NCBI GenBank assembly: GCA_035515515.1 | Contig: DATJBC010000106.1 | Span: 1-11,380, forward strand | Direction: 5' to 3' | DNA: 11,380 nt | From: DATJBC01 sp035515515 | Lineage (GTDB): Bacteria; Actinomycetota; Acidimicrobiia; Acidimicrobiales; UBA8190 | Part shown: piece by piece, positions 6,387-11,380 of the stretch | Layout of the letters: every line of letters begins with the position of its first letter | Numbering within the stretch: position 1 is the stretch's first letter | Program-made: the position numbers and the translations under genes | Notes under the pieces: model-generated | Databases searched by the model: none | Told to the model about the DNA's origin: nothing | Seen by the model: the letters and a program-made list of their open reading frames with translations, nothing else

Positions 6387-7333
6387 GGGGCCCGCTCGGC
6401 GCGGCCGTCGGCGCCGATGGTGCGGACGATGGCGCCCACCTCCGTGGGGGACAGGTCGCGTCCGGCGGGGGCCGGCGCGTGCGCCACGGCGTCCTCGTAG
6501 CCGGGGTCGCCCGGCAGCAGGATGCGAAAGCCGCGCTCGTCGGCCACGACGCGGGGCAGCACCGTGGGGACGTGCTCGACCGCCGCGGCGGCGGCCAGCA
6601 GCTCGCCGCTGGTGGCGAAGCGGCCGATGGCCTCCAGGTTCTTCATCGTGGGGAAGATGAGGTCGAACTCCCCCTCCCGGGCACGGGCCAGCGCGTCGCC
6701 GGGCCGCACCCACACGGTGTCCACGGTCTCGTGGTCGTCGTGGATGGGCTCCTGGCCGGCGGGGAGGGCCGCCACGAAGAAGCGGGTGTCGTAGCGCTTG
6801 GGGGCGGGCTCGGGCGTGATCCAGTGGCTGAAGTAGTGGACCCGCTCGGTGGCGAGCACGAGCCCCTCGCGCCGACAGGCGTCGAGGAAGCGGACCTCCC
6901 CGGCGTTCAACGACGCCCGCAGCGCCGCCAGCCGGTCGCGGGCCGCGGCGTCGGACACCTCGAGCGGCACCCGGGCGCCGCCCGGGCCCGCGGTGTAGGC
7001 GAGGAGCACCCCCGCCTCCTCGAAGCACTCGCGCAGGGCCGCCACCCAGAACGCCAGGCCCCCGGCGTCCACCCCGAGCTGGAGGCTCGCCTCGGCGTCG
7101 CTGCGCAGCGCGCACGACTCCTCCAGCGAGGCCGTGCGGTCCTCGTCGTCGACCTTCCCCCCCGGGAACACGTAGGCGCCGCCCACGAAGTCGGAGTCGA
7201 GATGGCGCCGCAGCATGCACACCTCGAGCGCCGGGCCGTCCGCCGACGGCGCGTCGCGCACCAGCATGATGGTGGCGGCGTCGCGTGCCGCCACCGGCCC
7301 CGGCGCCACCGATGGGGCGAGTTCGTCGACCAC
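6383..7333 (-). CDS. NUDIX hydrolase, NUDT19-like with interrupted Nudix box
   Basis: The product is 316 aa. NUDIX enzymes hydrolyse nucleoside diphosphates linked to other groups. The box is recognisable but split: FPGGK (56-60) is followed by RECFEEAG (101-108), so the Gly-to-Arg distance is 42 residues instead of 14, an insertion of about 28. Such an insertion is characteristic of NUDT19/RP2p-like proteins, some of which act on CoA or acyl-CoA. Other supporting segments are ERVHYFSHWITPEPAPKRYDT, FFVAALPAGQEP and FPTMKNLEAI. The start GTG at 7333 is the last one before the upstream spacer and sits 6 nt after a TAGCCT -10, so the transcript is probably leaderless. It overlaps the downstream MBL-fold gene by 4 bp. 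CoA-thioester chemistry for the pair is an inference only. Confidence 0.88.
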   Translation of the reverse strand: MVDELAPSVAPGPVAARDAATIMLVRDAPSADGPALEVCMLRRHLDSDFVGGAYVFPGGKVDDEDRTASLEESCALRSDAEASLQLGVDAGGLAFWVAALRECFEEAGVLLAYTAGPGGARVPLEVSDAAARDRLAALRASLNAGEVRFLDACRREGLVLATERVHYFSHWITPEPAPKRYDTRFFVAALPAGQEPIHDDHETVDTVWVRPGDALARAREGEFDLIFPTMKNLEAIGRFATSGELLAAAAAVEHVPTVLPRVVADERGFRILLPGDPGYEDAVAHAPAPAGRDLSPTEVGAIVRTIGADGRAERAP

Positions 7334-7339
7334 GCGCCC

Positions 7340-7345
7340 AGGCTA
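7340..7345 (-). promoter_or_regulatory. Leaderless-type -10 element of the NUDIX/MBL operon
   Basis: TAGCCT on the minus strand is followed by 6 nt and the GTG at 7333. There is no Shine-Dalgarno sequence before this start. No clear -35 hexamer is seen. The same hexamer and spacing recur before the response regulator at the right end of the window. Confidence 0.6.
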
Positions 7346-7434
7346 CCGACAGGCCGCGCCGGCCACGCCGGGGCCGCCGCCGGCCGGCCCTCGCCGCACC
7401 CGCCACCGCCGGGCGTCGAGCGGGGCGCGCTGGG

Positions 7435-7440
7435 TAGGCT
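7435..7440 (+). promoter_or_regulatory. Candidate -10 element of the CPYC membrane protein gene
   Basis: TAGGCT lies 57 nt upstream of the ATG at 7498, so the transcript would carry a leader of about 50 nt containing GGGAGG (near 7483-7488) as ribosome binding site. A possible but poor -35 (cgtcga) sits 16 nt further upstream. The region between 7346 and 7434 otherwise shows only GC-rich sequence. Confidence 0.4.
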
Positions 7441-7497
7441 GGCCGCGCTCCCGGTGGCTGCCCCGCTCCCGGCGCCCGCCCCGGGAGGCCCGCAGCC

Positions 7498-8406
7498 ATG
7501 GCGACATCGCAGGTCCACACCGAAGGCCCCGCCCCCACCCTCCGGCCCCGCCGGCGCATGCCCATGGCCCTCGTCACGTGGGTCTTCGTCGTGCTCGTCC
7601 TGCTGATCGTGGTGGTCCTGCTGGTGGTGAAGGTGGCGCGCGGGAGCACCACCGTGCACGGCCCCCCGGTGTCGCTGGCGCCGGTGGGGGTGGTGCAGGC
7701 GGTGACGAGCATCCCCGCCTCGGTGTACGACGCCGTGGGCGCCCCCCCGCTGGCCTCCTCGGGGGCGGCCGTCCTGAGCGGCCAGCGCGCCCTGGTCGTG
7801 TCGGGACGCCCGGCGGTGGTGTACGTGGGCGCCGAGTTCTGCCCCTACTGCGCGGCCGAGCGCTGGGCGCTCGTGGCCGCCCTGGGGCGCTTCGGCACCT
7901 TCGTCCACCTGGGGGCGACGGCGTCGGCGCGTGCCGACGTCTTCGCGCGCACGCCCACCTTCAGCTTCGACGGCACCAGCTACCGCAGCCGCTACGTCTC
8001 CTTCGACGCCGTCGAGGAGTACGACGACTCCCTCTCGCCGGTGGTCCCCGCCGGGTTCAGCCTCCTGCACGCCCCGGGCCCCCTCGCATGGGGGCTGCTG
8101 CGGCGCTACGACACCGAGCCGCTGGTGCCGGGCAGCGGCACCGTGCCCTTCGTGGACGTGGACAACCGCCTCGTCGTCTCGGGCACCGGGATCGGCTTCT
8201 CCCCCGGGGTGTTCCAGGGCAAGACGATGGCCCAGGTGGCCGCCGACCTCGCCGACCCCACCCGGGCCGACACCCAGGACGTGCTGGGGGAGGCCAACCT
8301 GATCTCGGCCGCCCTGTGCGCCGCCACCGACGGCAGGCCGGCGGCGGTGTGCGGCTCCGCCGGCGTGGTGGCGGGAGCACGGCGGCTGGGGCTGCCCGCC
8401 CGCTGA
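7498..8406 (+). CDS. Membrane-anchored thioredoxin-fold protein, DUF929-like, with CPYC motif
   Basis: The product is 302 aa. A basic N-terminus (RPRRR, 16-20) is followed by one hydrophobic segment at about 24-46, so the protein should be anchored with the bulk outside the membrane. The strand PAVVYVGAEFCPYCAAERWAL (105-125) carries CPYC at 115-118, a thioredoxin-like active-site pair. TVPF (215-218) may supply the cis-Pro, and VDVDNRLVVSG follows. Cys274 and Cys285 near the C-terminus could form a further disulfide. These features fit DUF929, a poorly characterised thioredoxin-like family found in actinobacteria and archaea. A role in extracytoplasmic thiol-disulfide exchange is an inference. 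ATG 7498 has GGGAGG about 9 nt upstream. The gene converges on the whiB gene and ends inside a strong hairpin. Confidence 0.8.
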   Translation: MATSQVHTEGPAPTLRPRRRMPMALVTWVFVVLVLLIVVVLLVVKVARGSTTVHGPPVSLAPVGVVQAVTSIPASVYDAVGAPPLASSGAAVLSGQRALVVSGRPAVVYVGAEFCPYCAAERWALVAALGRFGTFVHLGATASARADVFARTPTFSFDGTSYRSRYVSFDAVEEYDDSLSPVVPAGFSLLHAPGPLAWGLLRRYDTEPLVPGSGTVPFVDVDNRLVVSGTGIGFSPGVFQGKTMAQVAADLADPTRADTQDVLGEANLISAALCAATDGRPAAVCGSAGVVAGARRLGLPAR

Positions 8407-8424
8407 CCCCCGGTCAGCGGGCGG
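8396..8424. terminator. Bidirectional hairpin between the CPYC gene and whiB
   Basis: A perfect 13-bp inverted repeat (ccgcccgctgacc, 8396-8408, and its complement at 8412-8424) is separated by a 3-nt ccc loop. It includes the TGA of the upstream gene and ends 3 bp short of the whiB stop on the other strand. It has no T-tract in either direction. Its place between two converging genes makes a bidirectional terminator or mRNA 3'-end stabiliser likely. Confidence 0.65.
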
Positions 8425-8427
8425 CGG

Positions 8428-8691
8428 TCAGCCGGCCCGGCGCTGCAGGACCTGCTTGCGCTCGTTCTCGTTGAGCCCGCCCCAGATCCCGTGGGGCTCG
8501 CGGATCCGGATGGCGTACTCGAGGCAGTCGTGCTTGACCACGCACGAGGCGCAGATGGCCTTGGCCCGCTTCTCGCGCTCGGCCTTGTCTTCCTTGCGCT
8601 CGGCATGCGTGGGCGGGAAGAAGACCGTCGCCTGCGGCCCTCTGCAGGCCGCCCGAGCCTGCCACGCTTCCCCCAACGTCAGTGTTGCCAA
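8428..8691 (-). CDS. WhiB-family iron-sulfur transcriptional regulator
   Basis: The product is 87 aa, typical for the family. WhiB-like proteins are actinobacteria-specific regulators that carry an oxygen- and NO-sensitive [4Fe-4S] cluster and usually act with the primary sigma factor. The four cluster ligands are visible as Cys16, Cys47, Cys50 and Cys56 (CX2CX5C at the right end), followed by the GIWGG turn (68-72) and a basic C-terminal tail (ERKQVLQRR). The start is TTG at 8691, with AGGAGG five nt upstream. Two ArsA/Get3-type ATPases lie divergently, matching the gene order around M. tuberculosis whiB4 and Streptomyces wblA. Context therefore suggests an orthologue of that group, but the protein itself is too short to assign a number. 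Confidence 0.95.
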   Translation of the reverse strand: MATLTLGEAWQARAACRGPQATVFFPPTHAERKEDKAEREKRAKAICASCVVKHDCLEYAIRIREPHGIWGGLNENERKQVLQRRAG

Positions 8692-8709
8692 CTCCCCCTC
8701 CTCAGGGCG

Positions 8710-8739
8710 ACGCTACTCCGGGCGCCGCAAAGCCGACAA
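8710..8739 (-). promoter_or_regulatory. Candidate whiB promoter (-35 TTGTCG, -10 TAGCGT)
   Basis: On the minus strand TTGTCG (8739-8734) and TAGCGT (8715-8710) are spaced by 18 nt. The -10 lies 18 nt upstream of the TTG start, leaving a short leader that holds the Shine-Dalgarno sequence. Bases about 8740-8770 upstream are clearly richer in A and T than the rest of the window, as often seen in regulated promoters. Confidence 0.5.
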
Positions 8740-8812
8740 GGGGTTTGACCAGGAACTTTTCGCCAAAATTGACGAGCGCCGGACCCCAGCACGGGGCCCG
8801 CGGAGAGGCGGA

Positions 8813-8818
8813 TACGCT
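8813..8818 (+). promoter_or_regulatory. Candidate -10 element of the ArsA-like operon
   Basis: TACGCT, preceded by GA, lies 9 nt before the ATG at 8828. There is no Shine-Dalgarno sequence upstream of that ATG, so a leaderless or near-leaderless transcript is likely. The 136-bp divergent region is shared with whiB, so the WhiB protein could regulate both sides; that is an inference. Confidence 0.5.
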
Positions 8819-8827
8819 CGCCCGCAC

Positions 8828-9940
8828 ATGGACGTCGCCGCCTTCTGCCGGCAGAGCCGAGTCCTCGTGGTCGCCGGGAAGGGCGGGGTGGGGAAGACCA
8901 CCATCTGCGCGGCGTTGGCGCGCATGGCCGCCCATGCGGGGCTCTCGGTGCTGGTGGTGGAGCTCGAGGGCAAGTCGGGCGTCCCGGCCGCCTTCGGCCG
9001 CCGCGAGGGGCTCGGCTACGACGAGGCCCTGCTGGCGGCGGTCTCGAGCCCCGACGGGCACGGCAACGGCACCGGCCCCCGGCCGGAGGCGGCGCCCCGG
9101 GCGGGCACGGTACGGGCCCGGCGCATCACCCCGGACGACGCCCTGCTCGAGTACCTCGCCGACCACGGGATGAAGCGGATCTCCAAGCGCCTGGTGTCGT
9201 CGGGGGCCCTCGACGTGGTGGCCACCGCCATCCCCGGCATCCGCGACATCCTGGTGCTGGGCAAGGTGAAGAGCCTCGAGCGCCAGCCCGCCGCCGACCT
9301 CATCCTGGTGGACGCGCCCGCCACGGGGCACGCCATGACGTTCCTGTCCTCGGCCCAGGGGCTCCTCGACGCCGCCCGGTCGGGCCCGGTGCGGACGCAG
9401 GCCGCCGACGTGGTGGAGCTGCTGTCGGACCCCGAGCGCTGCCAGGTGGCGCTCGTGACCCTGCCCGAGGAGATGCCCGTCAACGAGGTGGTGGAGGCGG
9501 CCTACGCCCTCGAGGACCGCATCGGGATCTCGCTCGGCCCCGTCATCGTCAACGCCTGCCTGCCCCCCGACCCCCGCCTCGAGGTGGACCCCGGCCAGGC
9601 CGCGGCGGAGGCCGGTGTGGCGCTGTCGGCGGCCCAGGCCGACGCCCTGCGGGCGGCGGCCACCTTCCGCGCCCGGCGCTTCGCCCTCCAGGAGGAGCAG
9701 CGGGCCCGGCTGGCCCACGCCCTCCCCCTCCCCCAGCTCCAGGCCCCCTTCCTCTTCAGCGCGGCCATCGGGCCCGCCGAGATCGAGCACCTGGCCGCCG
9801 ACCTGGCCGATGCCGTGGGCCGGCTGCCCGACGACGGGGGCCCCGCGGCCGCCCCCTCGGGAGGGCGCCCCGGACGACGCCTCGCCCCGGGGGCGGGCCC
9901 CGCCGGCGACGGGAGCGGGCCCACGGAGGCGGCGCCGTGA
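8828..9940 (+). CDS. ArsA/Get3-type ATPase, first of a tandem pair
   Basis: The product is 370 aa. The deviant Walker A GKGGVGKTT is at 17-25, including the signature Lys18 that in Get3/ArsA reaches across the dimer. Switch II is VDAPATGHAM (161-170). In Switch I the usual catalytic Asp (DPAH) is replaced: VELEGKSG puts Glu47 at that position with Gly after it. Residues 73-95 form a Gly/Pro-rich loop, and the last 35 residues are a low-complexity Gly/Pro/Ala tail. No arsenic-binding cysteine cluster or membrane pump gene is present, so arsenite export is unlikely. The gene corresponds by position to Rv3680 or Rv3679 beside whiB4, a Get3-like pair studied in M. tuberculosis. ATG 8828 is chosen because the frame upstream runs antisense through whiB. 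It overlaps the second ATPase as GTGA. Confidence 0.9.
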   Translation: MDVAAFCRQSRVLVVAGKGGVGKTTICAALARMAAHAGLSVLVVELEGKSGVPAAFGRREGLGYDEALLAAVSSPDGHGNGTGPRPEAAPRAGTVRARRITPDDALLEYLADHGMKRISKRLVSSGALDVVATAIPGIRDILVLGKVKSLERQPAADLILVDAPATGHAMTFLSSAQGLLDAARSGPVRTQAADVVELLSDPERCQVALVTLPEEMPVNEVVEAAYALEDRIGISLGPVIVNACLPPDPRLEVDPGQAAAEAGVALSAAQADALRAAATFRARRFALQEEQRARLAHALPLPQLQAPFLFSAAIGPAEIEHLAADLADAVGRLPDDGGPAAAPSGGRPGRRLAPGAGPAGDGSGPTEAAP

Positions 9941-11028
9941 CGGGGGGAGCCGTGGGGCTGTCGGAGCTCGTGGGCGAGCGCGCCATCGTGGTGTGCTGCG
10001 GGTCGGGCGGGGTGGGCAAGACCACGGTGTCCGCCGCCTTCGCCCTGGAGGCGGCGCGCCGGGGCCGCCGGGCCTGCGTGGTGACCATCGACCCGGCCAA
10101 GCGCCTGGCCAACGCCCTGGGGGTCGACACCCTGGCCAACACGGCGCGCCGCATCGACGGCCCCTGGCCGGGGGAGCTGTGGGCGCTCATGCTCGACCCC
10201 AAGGGGACCTTCGACGACCTGGTCGAGCGCTACGCGGGCTCCCCCGAGCAGGCGGCGGGGATCCTCTCCAACCGCATCTACCGCAACCTCACCGGGGCGT
10301 TGTCGGGCACCCAGGAGTACATGGCCATGGAGAAGCTCTACGAGCTGTCCGAGGCGGGCGCCTACGACATCGTGGTGGTCGACACCCCGCCCACGCGCAA
10401 CGCCCTCGACTTCCTCGACGCCCCCCGCCGCCTCACGCGCTTCCTCGGGCACCGCCTGTTCCAGCTGCTGCTCATGCCGACGCGGGCCTATCTGCGGGCG
10501 GTATCGGTGGCCACCCAGGCCCTGCTGCGCACGATCTCCAAGGTGGCGGGGGCCGAGATCGTGCACGACGCCGTGGCCTTCTTCCAGGCCTTCGAGGGCA
10601 TGGAGGAGGGGTTCCGCCTGCGCGCCGAGCACATGCGCCGGCTCTTGTTGCGGCGCACGACCGCCTTCGTGCTCGTCACCTCGCCCCGGGCCGACACCGT
10701 CGAGGAGGCGGGGTGGTTCGCCGACAAGCTCAACGAGTCGGGGCTGGCCGTCGAAGGGCTCATCGTCAACCGCGTCCACCCCGCCTTCGGCCCCGGTGAG
10801 CCCCTGCCCGACGCGCCCGCGGGCAGCGCCCTCGAGGCGCTCGTCGCCAACCTGCGCGGTTACCAGGCCGTGAACGAGCGCGAGGAGGAGGCCTTCGGGT
10901 CCCTGGTGGTGCAGGTGGCCCCGTCCCCCGTGGCCCGCATCCCCCTGCTCGACGTGGACGTGCACGACGTCGACGGGCTCGGCCTCGTGGCCGACCACGT
11001 CTTCACCGACCACGGCGTCAGCCGTTAG
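9937..11028 (+). CDS. ArsA/Get3-type ATPase, second of a tandem pair
   Basis: The product is 363 aa. The Walker A reads GSGGVGKTT (22-30): the P-loop Lys28 is present but the signature Lys is Ser23. Switch I is intact, VTIDPAKRLANALG, with Asp52. Switch II is VVDTPPTRNALDFLDAP (147-163). The middle (about 165-240) is helix-rich and partly hydrophobic, including FLGHRLFQLLLMPTRAYL, which may correspond to the client-binding helical region of Get3. FVLVTSPRADTVEEA and GLIVNRVHPAF follow, as in the family. GTG 9937 has GGAGG 7 nt upstream and overlaps the first ATPase gene by 4 bp, so equal co-translation and a heterodimer are likely. Membrane-protein targeting or redox-linked functions have been proposed for relatives; none can be shown here. 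Confidence 0.9.
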   Translation: MTGGAVGLSELVGERAIVVCCGSGGVGKTTVSAAFALEAARRGRRACVVTIDPAKRLANALGVDTLANTARRIDGPWPGELWALMLDPKGTFDDLVERYAGSPEQAAGILSNRIYRNLTGALSGTQEYMAMEKLYELSEAGAYDIVVVDTPPTRNALDFLDAPRRLTRFLGHRLFQLLLMPTRAYLRAVSVATQALLRTISKVAGAEIVHDAVAFFQAFEGMEEGFRLRAEHMRRLLLRRTTAFVLVTSPRADTVEEAGWFADKLNESGLAVEGLIVNRVHPAFGPGEPLPDAPAGSALEALVANLRGYQAVNEREEEAFGSLVVQVAPSPVARIPLLDVDVHDVDGLGLVADHVFTDHGVSR

Positions 11029-11031
11029 CCT
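11002..11031 (+). promoter_or_regulatory. Leaderless promoter overlapping the end of the second ATPase gene
   Basis: TTCACC (11002-11007, possible -35) is followed after 18 nt by TAGCCT (11026-11031), then 6 nt, then GTG at 11038. The first three bases of the -10 are the TAG stop codon of the ATPase gene. No Shine-Dalgarno sequence precedes the GTG. Confidence 0.55.
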
Positions 11032-11037
11032 GCAGCC

Positions 11038-11380
11038 GTGGCGACGATCGTGGTGGCCAGCGACGCCCCGTCGGTGCGGGCCGAGGTCGTGGCCGTGGTG
11101 GGCGAGCCCGGCACCGAGGTGGTGGAGATCGACTCCGGCCACGCCGTGGCCCCGGCGGTGGCCGAGTACCAGCCCGACCTCGTCATCGTCGACCTGCAGA
11201 TGGGGAGCATGGGGGGCATGGCCGTGTGCCTCGAGCTCCGCCTCGAGGAGTCCTACGGCAAGCTGCCGCACGTGCCGGTGCTGATGCTGCTGGACCGCCG
11301 GGCCGACGTCTTCCTCGCCCGGCGCTCTGACGCCGAGGGCTGGGTGGTGAAGCCGCTCGACCCCATGCGGCTGCGCCGGG
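11038..11380 (+). CDS. Response regulator receiver-domain protein (3' end outside window)
   Basis: Only the first 114 residues are visible. They form a CheY-like receiver: MATIVVASDAPSVRAEV, then YQPDLVIVDLQMGSMGG with the phosphoacceptor Asp52, and WVVKPLDPMRLRR with the conserved Lys105. The Thr/Ser that normally follows the fourth strand is replaced by Leu (VPVLMLLDRR), so signalling output may differ from the textbook type. What follows the receiver (DNA-binding domain, enzyme or nothing) is beyond the window. The GTG start at 11038 fits a leaderless transcript from the TAGCCT at 11026-11031. Only 9 bp separate it from the ATPase gene, so it could also be read through from that operon. 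No kinase is visible. Confidence 0.85.
   Translation, partial: MATIVVASDAPSVRAEVVAVVGEPGTEVVEIDSGHAVAPAVAEYQPDLVIVDLQMGSMGGMAVCLELRLEESYGKLPHVPVLMLLDRRADVFLARRSDAEGWVVKPLDPMRLRR

Noticed and set aside
8456..8827. N-terminal extension of the first ArsA-like ATPase from 8456
   Set aside because: The extension is antisense to whiB and lacks similarity to the family; Walker A lies 17 residues after the ATG at 8828, as expected.
8828..11028. Arsenite resistance operon
   Set aside because: No ArsB/ACR3 pump, ArsR, ArsD or ArsC is present and no metal-binding Cys cluster is seen; linkage to whiB fits the Get3-like pair instead.
9502..11271. Long minus-strand open frame opposite the ATPase genes (589 aa)
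   Set aside because: Compositionally biased shadow of two certain genes, with no recognisable motif.
1..11380. CRISPR array, tRNA, rRNA, insertion sequence, prophage or defence island
   Set aside because: No spaced repeats, RNA-gene signatures, transposase or integrase motifs or inverted terminal repeats were found; gene content is mostly core metabolism and regulation.

Overview
This is a contiguous piece of a very GC-rich actinobacterial-type chromosome. A WhiB regulator, a GlnR-like orphan regulator beside glutamine synthetase, frequent GTG/TTG starts and several apparently leaderless -10/start arrangements (TAGNNT or TACNCT followed 6-9 nt later by a start) all point to Actinobacteria. 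A deep-branching lineage such as Acidimicrobiia is my guess, not something the sequence proves. I see no tRNA, rRNA, CRISPR array, insertion sequence, prophage or island boundary. Genes are tightly packed and no gene-free stretch exceeds about 180 bases.

Layout. (1) Bases 3-1635, plus strand: the 3' part of a class I glutamine synthetase, then a GlnR-like winged-helix regulator 13 bp downstream; together a nitrogen-assimilation pair. (2) Bases 1700-4091, minus strand: an operon read from right to left of an A-type Fe-S carrier (IscA/ErpA), a compact protein joining a complete [2Fe-2S]2 domain to a shortened molybdenum-hydroxylase-like region, and a RidA-family protein. The last two genes overlap by 4 bp. 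(3) Bases 4268-5434, plus strand, divergent from that operon: an Mrp/ApbC Fe-S scaffold ATPase. (4) Bases 5523-7333, minus strand: a NUDIX hydrolase with an interrupted Nudix box, overlapping by 4 bp an MBL-fold hydrolase of the LACTB2 type. (5) Bases 7498-8406, plus strand: a membrane-anchored thioredoxin-fold (DUF929-like) protein with a CPYC motif. It converges on a WhiB gene (8428-8691, minus strand) across a 13-bp perfect hairpin. (6) Bases 8828-11028, plus strand, divergent from whiB: two consecutive ArsA/Get3-type ATPases overlapping by 4 bp, then the start of a response regulator whose predicted promoter begins at the stop codon of the second ATPase.

How it fits together. Most genes are core or housekeeping rather than accessory. 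Two themes recur: Fe-S cluster and redox biology (IscA, Mrp, the 2Fe-2S fusion protein, WhiB, the CPYC protein) and P-loop ATPases of the deviant Walker A class (Mrp and both ArsA-like proteins). The WhiB / ArsA / ArsA block matches an arrangement known around whiB4 (Rv3681c, Rv3680, Rv3679) in Mycobacterium tuberculosis and around wblA in Streptomyces. The most unusual item is the compact 2Fe-2S/molybdenum-hydroxylase-like fusion in an Fe-S operon. The second is the complementary loss of key residues in the two ArsA-like proteins, which predicts an asymmetric heterodimer. I found no obvious undescribed multi-gene defence or mobile system.
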